From Anniella stebbinsi (Eukaryota; Chordata; Lepidosauria; Squamata; Anniellidae): a stretch of DNA of 64,000 nt. This document shows, in pieces, positions 45,518 through 57,126 of this stretch. The stretch's first letter is position 1; every line of letters starts with the position of its first letter. The translations under genes were made by a program, and so were the position numbers. Below the pieces are notes generated by a model that saw nothing but the letters and a program-made list of their open reading frames with translations, made no database searches and had not been told where the DNA came from. Where the stretch lies: the NCBI GenBank assembly GCA_029215795.1, contig JARDYH010000007.1:22331263-22395262 (forward strand), in the 5' to 3' direction.

Positions 45518-46137
45518 GTCATCAGAGTTTTCTTCTACACTCCTTCCAACCATCACAGAGGTTTCTATAGTGGGGTCATCTACAAAGCTGGAACTCTGAT
45601 CTCACTGATGGGAAGGAATTAGGCATTATGGGTCATATCAGTGGTCATGGAAGAAATGGCCAAGGATCCAAAGGAGCCAAATTCCTGAACATGGCCCCAA
45701 CCCAAAACAACATTGAGTTCAAGAGCACATCTACAGCAAATGTACATCTCCCCTTGCTGTCAGAGGGAGAGATTGATTTTTCTTCTGTCAATGGACGGTC
45801 CCACTTCCCTCCTGGCTTCTGCCCTGCTGGCAAGACACTTTATCTACTGGTTGAGATTGAGGGTTATCACAGAAGACTTACTTTGTGCATGACATATAAT
45901 GGCTTGCTGCTGTAATAGAAGCTTTCCAGAATGTAAGTCTGCAACATTCTACTGAAGAATTGTGACTCTTTTGAGAGGTATACAATAACTATCGAAGCAA
46001 TTTACCCTGCTATTTGATGGAGTGAAATCCCTTCCATGTTACATAAAGGACACCTTTACTTTGTCTGCTGAGCATTTGTGACTTACTCTATATTCTAAGT
46101 CAGAGGTAGGCAAAAGGTAGTGCAGCATCTAACAAAA
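45518..46137. other. Stretch without recognised gene
   Basis: The 95-aa frame at 45628-45915 has no known domain. It sits just downstream of repeat sequence and is not supported as a gene. Confidence 0.4.
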
Positions 46138-46530
46138 AACCACTTTATTCAAGAAGACCTTTGGCCGGTAAGTGGCTCTTTTAGATTGGGTGCTTTTTAT
46201 TATTTATTCTGTAATGAATATGTTTCTCTTGCATTTAATGGTTGTTTATTGACCCTGTTCAGATGATGCGCTAAGCCACAGTAGTTACGCATTTTGAGCT
46301 AAACGTTATGGCTTAGTGTGTCGCTTGAACCATTCCTAACCATGGTGGCTATATAACCATGGTTTAAACACACTCACTAACCATTTGTGGCAAAAGGGTT
46401 AGTGGCCTAACCATGGCTTAGCAGGTTGTTTGAACAGGCTCACTGTTTTAATCAATTTTAATTGTGCCTGTAGGCTGCCGTGAATGCCATGTTTTGGTAG
46501 AAAGGCAGGGTACTAATGAAATAAACAAAT
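46138..46530 (+). repeat. L2-clade LINE 3' end, split by a MITE
   Basis: The left part translates as TTLFKKTFGR (L2 terminus). The UTR is interrupted by 46249-46443 and continues TTTTAATCAATTTTAATTG, GGCTGCCGTGAATGCC and GGTAGAAAGGCAGGGTACTA. Confidence 0.65.
46249..46443. mobile_element. MITE with GASCCTGTTCARAYRA ends
   Basis: The left end TTGACCCTGTTCAGATGATG and the minus-strand right end GTGAGCCTGTTCAAACAACC are paired, followed on both sides by GCTAAGCCA. CCATGGTTTAAAC-type words fill the interior. TGTTTA/TGTTTTA flanks on both sides suggest a decayed target duplication inside an L2 end. Confidence 0.65.
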
Positions 46531-46553
46531 AACAATTGAAGGAAAAGGAATAG

Positions 46554-46564
46554 TTTCTTCTTCT

Positions 46565-46596
<32 letters not shown>

Positions 46597-46608
46597 TTCT
46601 TCTTCTTC
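46554..46608. repeat. (TTC)n microsatellite
   Basis: About 18 TTC units with one CCT interruption. Confidence 0.95.
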
Positions 46609-46930
46609 CATCTCCTTCCTTGTTGTATATTTCTTAATATACTCCATTCCTTCTTGATGAAAGGCTAATGAATGGCAAGGGTCCTTCCTTTTGGAATAAT
46701 GCTTAATTTCACTGGAATTATGATGCCAGCTTCCTAATTATCAATTATTATTTTTAATATAGTTTGCCTGAGGCAGCCACTAAGAAACCTCCTAGAATGA
46801 CAGAGGCCCCCCCTCCATTTTTCTGTGCCATGTTGATAAGTGAAAATTTAATGTTCCAGTCCAAATAAGTGTGAAATTAACTGTACACAAAACACATTTT
46901 AAAAAGAAGAAACAGGCCTTAACTGGCTGT

Positions 46931-46933
46931 TTT

Positions 46934-46968
<35 letters not shown>
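46931..46968. repeat. (TTTA)n microsatellite
   Basis: About 9 TTTA units, probably a reversed LINE tail. Confidence 0.9.
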
Positions 46969-46969
<1 letters not shown>

Positions 46970-48625
46970 AGTTTACTGAGCAATGTGTTTTAGAAACTGG
47001 TATGATGTTTTATGTCAGTCAGATGGAAAAAAAAGTCCTCTCAAAATTCAGGAAGGTGCTGGAGACTGAAAATGGTAAATCAAAATAAATAAATCACTTT
47101 TGTAACTTTTTTCCTGACTGCATCCTAGATAGGTGTGACACACACACTCAGACACACACTTTATTTTAGCTTCTTTGTTTATATTCTGTGCCCATCCTCT
47201 CCCACTCTTTCTCCCTGTGCATCATGGGAAGTTTAATCATTAGGCTCTGCCGAGCCACCAAAATTTGTGGTGGCGGGAACAAAATAATTGCCAGTTTGCT
47301 GCTGATTTTCAGCAACAACCCTCTTGGAAAGCCTAAAACAGCCAACTCTCACTTGAAAACAAGCAAGACTTGGACTTTAGGATTCCTTAGTTGTTTGTCT
47401 CTGAAAAGCAGTGGCAAACAGGCTTTTCCCCCCACTGGCAACACACAGAGTGTGGGGCAACCCATGGAGTTGGGGCAACCTGCAGAGAGGAGCCCATTGG
47501 GAAGGGAGGGTGCAAAAATGGCTCCCACCACCAACACCTCTGTGTTGCCCATCCTTGCTCTAAAAAGACAAAAAACTGAAAACACAAGTAGAGTAAATGA
47601 ACACCTACATTTATAATGGGATTTTTCTGGAATCATTTTGGAACAAGGTGACTATAATTAATGATATTATTGGATATGAAATCCTTCTGTTACTGATTTT
47701 CCCCCCTTTTGGGTTATGTTCAACCTGCTCATAATGAACTCACAGAGATTCTTTTATTGAAGCCAAAATCTGCATTGCTAGGCACTGGGAAATGATTAGA
47801 TCGCCATCTGTTAAGAAATGGTTACAAAAAGTCTTTGTAATGGAAATGAAGCAACCTATAAGACATGCATGATTCTCCCAAACCAAACAATTCAAAGATT
47901 TCCTGATGTCTGGATTCCTTTTATACTTTATTGGATGAACAAATGTCCATATTCCATTATAATCAGGCATTATACCACCTTCCCAAAGTGCACTAAAGTA
48001 TGTTATGTTTTTTTTATTTTTCAAAACAAAGTTTTTTTTGTTTTACAACAAGAACAATACACTATATAACTGTGAATGACCAGCATAAGAAAATATTTGA
48101 TTCTTGTCTGGCTTCCACAGAAATCAACACCATACATCATAATCAATTTTAAAACTAATGAAGCTCCAATCCATCACAGAAGTTACATCCAGGCACGTCG
48201 GCAGAATCCTCAGACCATATGTTGCTAAAACAAGCCACTTCTCAAAGGACAACATGGACTTCTTCTCAGGGCTGGGACATACAGACATAGCCATCAAATG
48301 AAAGCCAGAAGCTGGGACCCAGGAGCCAGGACTTACAATCAGATCCAGAGTACAAGCAAAGAGCCAGAAACAACTTATTACGAAGGCAAAGTCTCATTCT
48401 GAACATGAAGACGGTATAGCTTTTTCCACAGGGGAGAGTCAAGGTCCAATTTCAGTAAATGGAGTCACTCAGGTCTGGGAATCCTTTACTGCCTTGGGAG
48501 ATGCTGCAAATCATAGCTCTGGTGACTCACCCAATGGAGCAGGAGGGGCATTGGTTACGTGGCAACTCTTGGTGCTTCTTCAACAAACTGTATTGAAGAA
48601 GTTCCATATTTAGCTTATTTAGGCT
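46969..48625. other. Stretch without recognised gene
   Basis: The frames at 47188-47636 overlap on both strands and show no domain. 48180-48420 has AGGACC/CCAGGAGCCAGG-type words like 39880-40040, perhaps an old LTR-like remnant. Confidence 0.4.
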
Positions 48626-48724
48626 AGATCTGCAGCACTGCTTTATAGCAATAGTGAAGTGCACTGATAACTGTTAGGGCACAATCCAGATTTCATATAC
48701 TATTTTCATACAGGATCATAAGAC
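48626..48724. mobile_element. Short MITE, reversed degraded copy of the 31798 family
   Basis: AGATCTGCAGCACTGCTTTA and AACTGTTAGGGCACAATCC are the reverse of GTAGATC, AAAGCAGTAG and GGGCCCCAACAGTT in the other copies. Confidence 0.5.
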
Positions 48725-48751
48725 AAACATTTTACAGCACTCACAGATTTT

Positions 48752-49545
48752 TGCGGGTCTTACTGCAGGCGAATCGGGCGGAAATAACGAGACGACACAC
48801 AATATAGATGGTTTCAAATCAGGGCCACATTTATTAAGATCTGCAAAGGGAGCACTGGGCAGGCCCTAACTATGCCATATAACTAATAGGTGTTTTAACA
48901 GGCAAAACATTCTATGCCTGCTGAGTGGCATCTCATTGCTCGCCACCCCCAGGCCTACCCCTTTTGGGGAGGGGAGGCCTTCCTGTGTTGCTCCCCCCCC
49001 GGGCTGTGAAACCTGGGTGGAGCAAGGTGAGTTGGCCTCACAGGTAAGCCCTATCTCCCCACTGGGGTCACAGAACCCTCAGCAGAAGGCCTCAAGCAGC
49101 ATCGCCTGTCACCACTTAACGGTGCCGCAGAATGATTACCGTCCCTGTTCTCTAAACTTGCCCACCCCTAACGCCTAAGCCAAATGTGACCAATTTGTCC
49201 TACCCAAGGAATCCTAAGACACTCTCTCCAGACTTACAGTGTGAAGTAGGTGAAAAACATGTAGCCACAGCCAATCAGGCTACATGAAAAAAAAATCCTA
49301 CTCAGCTAGCAAAAGAGACAACTGGATAACACACACTGCATACTGGGAGGGAGGGAGCCACGATCCAAAGAGGCCGGTGGTTGTAAGCGGCTGCCTAATA
49401 TAGGCACTGCCACTCTACCCCCAGCCAGTGGCACCACCTCACCTACTCCAATGGGAGCAAGGCACATCTCTCCTTCCTCCCGCGCCTGCAACAGCCTCCC
49501 CGTGGCCATGTGAGCGGGATGTGGGGAAGGGCATTTCATGGTGCC
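48752..49545 (-). repeat. LTR-like repeat family S, copy 3
   Basis: This is the best-preserved copy. Minus-strand order: CCTATATTAGGCAGCC (TATA-like), GGCTCCCTCCCTCCC, GTAGGATTTTTTTTC, TTTTCACCTACTTCACACTG, a GC-rich middle, CTTTGCAGATC, AATAAATGTGGCCC (signal at 48830-48835) and an end near GACCCGCA. No coding frame fits a protein. The sharp homology end at 48752 agrees with the end of copy 5. Confidence 0.55.
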
Positions 49546-50045
49546 ATCCACCTTCCATGAGTCTTCCACTCCTTCTGGTCATTTCCCCATTAAAAATAAA
49601 GACCCCGGAAAATCCAATTTGTCCTCCTACAGCAACATGTGCCGCCATTTCCTGCTGTGTGCAGGGAAAGCAGCACGATAAAAATGTCCACTGAATGAGC
49701 CAGGTGGTCTTTGTTTACTTCCTCTTTCTTCAGTGTGTGAAGGAAGAAGAAGCTGCTCATCCCTATTGTGGGATGGTAGCACGAGGCAAAGCGACAGGAG
49801 AGAAATTCAACACCCCCCCATCTGAAGAAGCATAGTGTTATTTCTTGCTTTTCGTTCCACGTTATCCAAAATACCACAACACAATCCCTATACTCTGCCC
49901 ACATTTTTATTTATTTATTTGCATACTTCTGCAATTTTAATGGATCTATGATTCTGAAAGTTTGAGTTCCACTTGGGTAGACATGCCCTGTTCGAATATA
50001 GCCTCAGCCTTTTGAGAGAAATCTATCAGAGGCAGATTCCGTAAG
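49546..50045. other. Stretch without recognised gene
   Basis: 49713-49760 carries TTTACTTCCTCTTTCTTC and an inverted GAAGGAAGAAG, similar to the hairpin near 25976. No gene. Confidence 0.4.
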
Positions 50046-50168
50046 CAATCCTAGTTCAAATCCCTGTTCAGACATGCCACTCATTGCAGGAAATGCTTGG
50101 GCAATCACCATGTCTCAGCATAACCTACCTAACAAGGTTGTTGTATTCTGCTTTGAACTTCTTAGAAG
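50046..50168 (+). repeat. tRNA-derived SINE (Sauria-like)
   Basis: AGTTCAAATCCCTGTTCAGA is the B-box-like part. It is followed by CCTAACAAGGTTGTTGT and CTTTGAACTTCTTAGAAG, the order seen in squamate tRNA SINEs, from memory. The 5' A-box part is lost. Confidence 0.65.
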
Positions 50169-51267
50169 TAGTGAGCAACAAAGTAATAACAATCAAAATC
50201 AGGCATGAATAAACTATCAGTGAACACTTTAACCTTCATTGGCCAGGCCATGAAGGACTTCAAAATGATTTTCTTAAACAAATTAATGCAGTTGGATGGT
50301 TGGAACGTGAAGTAGAATAGCAAGATGTGATACCAAGGTTTAATTGTGTGTAATAAAGTCTCCATAGGGACAGTGGATTTCTCACATTATAAAACTGAAT
50401 GGGGGAAAAAATAAGGTACATTACTATCAGAAAGAAACTTCCATAGAGGTTTAGGTGATTTTTCGATGAATCCCTATGGAAAGTAGATAAAACCTTTGCT
50501 AAAATAATTTTAATGGCTATTTTCTCATTCCACAGATTCATTCACTCTTGAATGGTCCTCCATATACATTATTTCTACACACTCTTATCAGCAAATGTTG
50601 ATTGGCATGAGACTGGAGCAGAGGTAGAGTAAGTTTATATAGGGCAGTGATTTCTTTTCCACACTTCCAATGAAAGCTTCAGCTTTGTTTGCAGAAGAAA
50701 GACTATAACGTCACGTGCTCATGATCAAATGTAAAACAAGTATTCGTGTCTATTTCTTGCACCATTTATCCAGTTTTCTCCATGACCTACCAGCACTGCA
50801 TAGCCATGTCAGCCTTTATTAGGCAGCAGTTGGTCTTCTGACCTAGGGGCAGGAAAGCTAAAAAGGAGGTCACAGTGAAACATCTATAACTCAGAAACAC
50901 AAGCAAAGGAAAAACTATGATAGCAAAAATGTAATTAATGTGTGAGACCATATTCAGATATATTTTTTTAAAGTCGGAGAAACATAGGTACAGGTTATTG
51001 TGGCGAGAACAAAAATCCACCAAAGGCTGAAAGTGGTGTAGCTAGCAATTAGATTACTGAAACATGAAATGAAGTGTTATAACTGGCGGTGGGGCAGGGG
51101 GCTTTGGGAGAAATGCTGGAAATATGACATTGCTCTGTAAATGCAACCCAGTGGAAATAGATGCAACTCTTAAGGTGCAGTTGCTTGATGTTTTGAGGAA
51201 AATGATGCTTTTTCACTCTCTCTTTTTAAACTATACATCTTCCACATGCATATAAAACCTTTCCAGT
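50169..51267. other. Stretch without recognised feature
   Basis: AT-rich, no recognisable gene or repeat. Confidence 0.4.
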
Positions 51268-51294
51268 AAAAAAAAAAAAAAAAAAAAAAAAAAA
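51268..51294. repeat. Poly(A) run, 27 nt
   Basis: An uninterrupted A27. The following GTGCTCAAGGCAGCTAA resembles the start of a reversed LINE 3' end. Confidence 0.9.
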
Positions 51295-51329
51295 GTGCTC
51301 AAGGCAGCTAATGGGAAGTATACAGATAA

Positions 51330-52045
51330 AAATGTGCATCCCCACACCCAATTGGGCAGGGGAGGAAAGTTGTGTGTGTGTGTGTGTGGCGAGGAGAGGT
51401 GGAGGCTCGCTATTGGCGGCCTCGTATGGTGCCACTAGGTGGGGCTGGGTCCGGGGCTCCCTCCCTCCCCTCCCTGTAGACAGTGAGGGCTCCACCAGTC
51501 GTCTTTAGGAGGCCAAGTAGGAATTTTTGTTCTTAAACCTAATTTGGCTAAGAGTTTTTTCACCTACTTCACACTGTACGACAGATGGGGTGTATTACAT
51601 AGGTAAATTAGCAATAATTGGTCACGTAATCTCAGCGGTAGGTGCGGGCATCTTTAGCTGCTTTTGTAATGGTGAACAGTCTCAGGCACCGTTGAGGTGA
51701 TGGGTAGTGCCTGAGGCCCACATCTGGGAGTCTTGCAGCACTAGATCATTGGGATAAGGTTTACCTATGAGGCCAACCATCCTCACCTACTCGGAGCCAG
51801 GCGGCACAGGTTGGGCGACACTGGAAGGCCTCCCTTCCCCAAATGGGGCAAGGCCGTGGGGTGGCAAAGGATTGGGCGCCACCCCAGGGTCTGAGAATTG
51901 TTTCGCCCGATCCCTAGATTTGGCCTGAAGAGGCCAATAGAAGATGCCCGACTAGGTTTCATTTCCTTTTGCAGATCTTTAATAAAAAGTGGCCCATTTA
52001 ATCCCATTTTCTTGTCTCGACTCGTTCTTTCACACTACACTCACA
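51330..52045 (+). repeat. LTR-like repeat family S, copy 4
   Basis: Order: GGGGCTCCCTCCCTCCCC, CAAGTAGGAATTTTT, TTTTTTCACCTACTTCACAC, GAGGCCAACCATCCTCACC, CTTTTGCAGATC and AATAAAAAGTGGCCC (signal at 51981-51986). The end lies near the TTCACA region at about 52035. Upstream ends are unclear. Confidence 0.5.
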
Positions 52046-52159
52046 ATGCAAAAGCATACATAAAATATATAAAAAATACATCAATCAAAGCAAGCAAACA
52101 CCAATAACAAAGAAATAAGAAACCTCCATCTGATTAAAACCACGACAACAAATAAGTTA

Positions 52160-52375
52160 TCTTAAAAGCCAAAAGCCTGTGTGGGTGAAAAGAAAATGCG
52201 TTGCTAGCCAACAGAAGGACAACAGAGATGGAACTAGTCTTGCCTCTCTTTGCAAGGAGTTCCAGAATCTGGGAGCAACCCCGAGAAGGTCCTGTCTCAC
52301 ATTTCCACTAAGCATACCTCCAATGGTGGTGGGACAGAGAGAAGGACCTTTCCTGAGGATTTAAACTCTGGGTAG
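52160..52375 (-). repeat. L2-clade LINE C-terminal end, minus strand
   Basis: The minus-strand translation gives DLLGVAPRFWNSLQREARL and then FCWLATHFLF, matching the L2 motifs RAFSVAAPxLWNSLPREARL and FRRQxKTFLF. Confidence 0.75.
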
Positions 52376-52499
52376 GGTTATTTGTTTGCTTGCTTGCTTT
52401 GTATAATCTATGTACATGATACTTCAAATAACAGACTTGACAGGTCACTATTTCTAAGGCAGTTCCAATCTTTAAAATATTAATTCTTCAAAAAGAGAA

Positions 52500-52501
<2 letters not shown>

Positions 52502-52532
<31 letters not shown>
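52502..52532. repeat. (GA)n microsatellite
   Basis: About 15 GA units. Confidence 0.95.
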
Positions 52533-52534
<2 letters not shown>

Positions 52535-53911
52535 CAGAGGAAGGGGGTGTGTGGAAACAAAGCCAGGGGTTTGTTTAATCCCAAAAGAGAATGATTGTCC
52601 TTCCAAATTGTGCAGGCCTTTAAAATTAATGAAGAAAATGTTTTACCTGCTTTTGTACTGAATGGTGTTGTTGTTTTCAAATTGTTTTTGAACCTGCTGT
52701 ATTTATATTTAAATTATAATCATGATTTATAAATTTGCATCTCTACATATAAATTAGTATACGCAAATTGTATGCAAATTGGCATCCTTGTTTGTCTCCT
52801 TGTTTTGGTGATGTACAAGCGGCAACACAAATGACCTGCCAGCCATTGGGAAAGAGAGAGTGAGAGAATATGGACAGACACTCTAGCATTTGAACTTTGA
52901 GAGATATCAAAAATCTGTCACCCTATGTGACATGCTCTCTCAAATCCCAGAATTCCTCTGTTCCTGCTAGCATTTCCTTTGCATGGGCAGGAGGAGCCAA
53001 TATGGAGTGGAAGCCACTTTGTAACCCAATGAAGGCATGGAGGGTAATAATTGAGATACTGAGATTGGGCAGCAGATGATATCCAGTATTGCTGCCGGGA
53101 TTTGCAGTACCCAGATCATGTGGAAGTGAAGGTGAAACTACATTAAACATATAGTGTGTAGGTGGTCTTCATTTTTTTACTTTTTCCACAACTGAAAGCA
53201 CAGGGATCTCCTGCTCACTTCCTTATTGATATTTTCCAATCCTTCCAAAGGTTTTTTTTTTTTTTTTTAACTGACTGGCAACAATCTGGATTGGGGACCA
53301 ACAAACATATTGTGAGTAAAGAAAAAGTTAAGGGAAGCTGCACACTATGTATTTAATGGAACATGTAGCCTCTGGTCTTCATAGTGCATGGAATAACTGG
53401 ATCTAACTCTGTCTAAAGGGCATTTGTCACTCATGAAAAGTAAATATACATAAGTAGCATCCTGCCACGCCTAGCTATAAATGCAGATGAAGCAGCCAAA
53501 AATGTAAGCAGCTTAAACAAAAGCTAAAAGACATAATGTTTTCAAAACGGACAAGGCCTTTCATGTGGAGAGGGGTGTTACTAGACTGTCATGTCTCTCG
53601 CGGGCACTGGGAGTGGAATCGTGGTAGTCAAATCTAGAGCTAACTTGCACACTTTTATTATGTCTGTTGCCAGTACAACTGCACAAATGGAAGGTTATCT
53701 CCATGTGATTAAAAAACCTGTTTCTCCAGGATTTCTGGACAGAGCCAGCCAGAAGAATCCTCATCCCCTCTTCCATGCGTGCTCTTTTTAGTCTGTGAAA
53801 AGCATGTGCAGTACTCATGTGCAGAGAAATTAAGGAATCCGTAGGAAGATGTGAATTAGATCTGAGAATGTCATGTTTCTTTGAGACATTACTATTAAAG
53901 TTGTACTCTTT
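52533..53911. other. Stretch without gene; T17 run
   Basis: 52720-52815 resembles 30300-30400. A T run is at 53252-53268. Frames at 53561-53917 have no domain. Confidence 0.4.
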
Positions 53912-54000
53912 TAGCATGATCCTATAACTGTTTACTCCAAAGGAAGTTCTGTAATATTCATTGGGGATTACTCCCTAGTATATATGCTCAGGATTCTAGG
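53912..54000 (-). repeat. Short dispersed repeat (ACTCAGAAGTA type), degraded
   Basis: TGATCCTATAACTGTTTACT, TTCATTGGGGATTACTCC and GGATTCTAGG follow the order of this repeat. Confidence 0.4.
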
Positions 54001-54084
54001 CTTTATCATAAACATTAAGTAAACTGTTTAACACTAATGTGAGGAAATGATGGTTTCTGGGTGTTTCCATTTAAATATACTCCC

Positions 54085-54085
54085 A

Positions 54086-54122
<37 letters not shown>
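54085..54122. repeat. (CA)n microsatellite
   Basis: About 18 CA units. Confidence 0.95.
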
Positions 54123-54126
<4 letters not shown>

Positions 54127-54775
54127 CCACCCACCAACAATACATAGCCCATGGGGGAAACAATCAAATACATTATTGCTGATTTCTTGACTTTTGTACT
54201 AAGTCTTCCCTCCCCCTTCCCCCCCTTTCTTTGTTGTGAAACATGGAAATTCTGGCTTTCTGATATATTAATAGCAAACCATCTGTTATAAAATATACCA
54301 AGAACTATCTTACATTCATTCACAAGCCTGTAGGGAAGTTTTCCTCTGGTCAAGAACATAAAGCAAATGAATGGACTTTGTGAATACAATAATCAAGACA
54401 GTCATAAAAATAAAGAATCTTGGGTTGTCTTGTTAAAAAGATTTACAAATATGTGTTACAGAAATGTCAAATAATCAATCGACGACACTGAACTTAACAT
54501 TCTTCAAGTGTCACCCCTTAAATTACATTGTTATTTTTTATTTTTATTATTTAGTATAACACTCTAAAACACATGTCAGGTCGCAGTGGTGAAGGACTAA
54601 TATCCACTCAGAAAGAATTGACTGAAGCAGTCCTGGCTTTAACCATTAAATTCATTTACTTCCAATCTGCAAGATTATTAGGTATGCAAAAGATTGCCAG
54701 ATTGCCATTGATTAATACTATGGGATACCCAAAAGAGATTCAGTTTTAAGTTAAAGCTATTGAGCTTTTCATCAT
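54123..54775. other. Stretch without recognised feature
   Basis: AT-rich, no gene seen. Confidence 0.4.
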
Positions 54776-54874
54776 TAATCATAGAATAGAATCATAGAAT
54801 AGTAGAGCTGGAAGAGGCCTATAAGGCCATTGAATCCAAAACCCTGCTGAATGCAGGAATCTACCTAATGAAGA
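54776..54874 (-). repeat. CR1 LINE 3' end, minus strand, short
   Basis: Plus strand: ATAGAATCATAGAATAGTAG, then GCCTATAAGGCCATTGAATC and CCTGCTGAATGCAGGAATC, the CR1 end as at 42655. Confidence 0.85.
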
Positions 54875-55044
54875 CAGCTTGATTATTAAAAACCCAGCAT
54901 AGTACAGTTGAGTATGTTCATCATAAATGCCCTGCCATTTCTTGCTTTTTTCTTTTCTTTCTTTTTAAAAGCACTATGTGTTAGGGATGTGCACTCTGCA
55001 CCCAAAATCAGAGAGTTAGATGTACCTTTGACGGACCTTTGACA

Positions 55045-55090
55045 TTGCAGTGGTTTTCCCATGGGCAGCTGGCTGGCCATTGTGTGAACC
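55045..55090 (+). repeat. CR1-like LINE 3' end, partial
   Basis: TTCCCATGGGCAGCTGGCTG and CCATTGTGTGAACC match the middle of 59660-59863. The sequence just upstream (54991) starts TTAGGGATGTGCAC, like the hAT end at 58541. Confidence 0.5.
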
Positions 55091-55098
55091 ATAAAAAT

Positions 55099-55140
55099 AC
55101 AATAAGTATACAATATGTATACTTATTGTATACTTATTGT
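55099..55140. repeat. AT-rich hairpin with tandem third arm
   Basis: ACAATAAGTATAC (55099-55111) pairs perfectly with GTATACTTATTGT (55117-55129) across a 5-nt loop. ATACTTATTGT follows again at 55130-55140. Confidence 0.85.
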
Positions 55141-55190
55141 ATTCTTGGTATACAAAATGGTGAAAGGTAAAAGTGCAATATAATATCCGA

Positions 55191-55345
55191 TAAATTACAG
55201 TCCAGGGAAAGCTTGTGTGAAGAAGTACATTTCTAGGAGGCATTTAAAAGCTATTACCTTTTCCGCTTCCTGAACCACACAAGGGAGGGTTTTCCAGAGG
55301 GTGGGTGCTGGTACCAAAAAGGCAACCACCGAGGTTCTTCATGGT
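55191..55345 (-). repeat. L2-clade LINE C-terminal end, minus strand
   Basis: The minus-strand translation gives TSVVAFLVPAPTLWKTLP and later FTQAFPGL, corresponding to the L2 RAFSVAAPxLWNSLP and TFLFxQAF motifs. Confidence 0.65.
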
Positions 55346-55626
55346 GACATTCCATTTGTTTCGGAATGGCCAGCAGGACCATTTGTCTAAACAATGCAAC
55401 CTGAATGGCTGCACTCAACCTTTTGTATCAGAAACGTCTTCCTTGGAGGTATAGACTCCTAATGCAATGATGCTTACCTTTTGAAGTAGCAGTATGTTTG
55501 TGTGTTTCTTTCTATAGCACCTGCCTTACACCAGTTATACGCTGAAACTACACAGCTATAAATTACCAAACAAATATATCTCTAAATATAACCCCTCTTC
55601 AGCTCACCTTCATTTGAGGTCCCATG

Positions 55627-55651
55627 CTATATATATATATATATATATATA
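55627..55651. repeat. (TA)n microsatellite
   Basis: About 12 TA units. Confidence 0.95.
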
Positions 55652-55763
55652 CCTTTGAATGATGTTAGTGCTGTTGTTTTGATCCATCTTATGTCAGGTT
55701 GTGACCAAGGAGTAGAACTTGACCCACCAGTACAATTGAATAACAATGGCAATAAGCTAGAAT

Positions 55764-55933
55764 AAATTGGTCTCCAACCGTTGGGTCATGACCCAAAAGT
55801 GGGTTCTGAGATCAGTCCAGATGGGTCATGGCAAAGCTGTTGCCGTCATGTTGGGCAATTGTGAAAGTGGGTCTAATGTAGCAGGTTGGGAGTCCAAGGT
55901 GGGCCTCAGATCTGGACCAGTTGAAGACCACTG
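55764..55933. mobile_element. hAT-like MITE (CAGTGGTCTTCAACT ends)
   Basis: The left end ATTGGTCTCCAACC and the minus-strand right end CAGTGGTCTTCAACTGG are inverted copies. The interior GGGTCATGACCCAAAAGTGG resembles a common hAT family, from memory. No clear duplication. Confidence 0.55.
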
Positions 55934-56719
55934 AAAGGAGCCAATGGTATGATGCCGTACAGGCAGCTAACTGTGTTATTATCCTTAGGTATTAGCCTTA
56001 GGCTCATCTTGCCTTGAAATAAATGCACTTTCCAAGGGGCCTGCTCTAGTCACTATGACCCCAGCTTGTCACATCAAAGCTGTGCCCTTTATGTTGGCAT
56101 GCCATTGCAGTGAAATGTCACGGAAATGCATATCCTGCTTGTAGATTATTAGAACAGTAAAAATACATCTGATCAAGGACAGAAGAAAATCCCAGGGCAT
56201 CTTCCACCCCCCCCCCTCCTTACACACACACACATCATTCTACTCAGGCCAGTTCTCTGTTAAAGAAGTGATTTTAGTAGCTCCTCAGAGAGACTTTACA
56301 TTTCTTGGAATTTAGAGCATTAATTCACCATGCATGGAAGGTGAGCGGTCGGAAACTCCGGGGACCTGTTACAAGGTTCCTACATGACAGGAAACATACA
56401 ACAGTACAAAATGTCTCTGGAGGTCGTAAAAATTACCATCCAGTGATGTATGGCACCTGAATTTGGAGGATGTATGAAATATAGCACAAGCCGATTAGCT
56501 CCCTCTCTCCTCCAGACTCTGCAGGAAATAAAAAGAAGTAAGTGGCAGTTTTGAATGACAACATCTCTCATAAAGCTTGTGGAAAGAATGGGCTTGCCTA
56601 ATATATATCCATATCTGGCTCTTTCAGCGTAGCCCATTACAGAATCATCTGACCCTGTTTCAGGTCTCCACATCTACTAAATGTGTGACAGGGAATGGGA
56701 ACAAAAAGCCATGGAAGGT
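55934..56719. other. Stretch without recognised gene
   Basis: A C9 run is near 56207-56216, followed by a short (CA)n. The minus-strand frame 56380-56673 has no domain. Confidence 0.4.
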
Positions 56720-56727
56720 GTAAGCAG
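56720..56727. repeat. hAT target-site duplication, left copy
   Basis: GTAAGCAG is repeated exactly at 58542-58549. Confidence 0.93.
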
Positions 56728-56873
56728 TAGGGGTGTGCACGGACCCCCCGGATCGGATCGGGACCCGGATCGGGACCTCCAATTTTGTCCCGGACCGGTT
56801 CGGACAAAATCGGAGGCCCCCCGGACCGGATCGAGTCCGATCCCGATCCAAAAATCGGAAATTTTTGGATCGG

Positions 56874-56934
56874 CCGCCATTTTTTTCCCCATAGACTTGC
56901 ATTGCAATGCAAGTCTATGAGGAAAAAATGGCGG
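56874..56934. repeat. 61-nt near-perfect hairpin
   Basis: CCGCCATTTTTT at the left pairs with AAAAAATGGCGG at the right. The inner arms CATAGACTTGCATT / AATGCAAGTCTATG are perfect with almost no loop. The size is similar to a short microRNA-like precursor, but no processing evidence exists. Confidence 0.9.
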
Positions 56935-57126
56935 CGGGTGGGTAAGGGGGGGCCTAACTCCCTCCCCCCCCCCGGGGCCGTCCGCTGTGGACGGCCCCGG
57001 CAGGTAAACCCCCTCCCCCGCGCTCCCTACCCCCCCTGGGGCCGCCTGCTTCCATCCGCTGGCGCCCGCGGGCGCCAGCGGATAGAAGCGGACGGCTCCG
57101 GGGGGGGGTAAGCCCCCTTCCCCGCC

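Noticed and set aside
45628..45915. 95-aa frame as a small gene
   Set aside because: No domain, no regulatory context, and adjacent to degraded repeat sequence.
50046..50168. A functional tRNA gene
   Set aside because: Only a B-box-like part is present, followed by a SINE body; no cloverleaf can be drawn.
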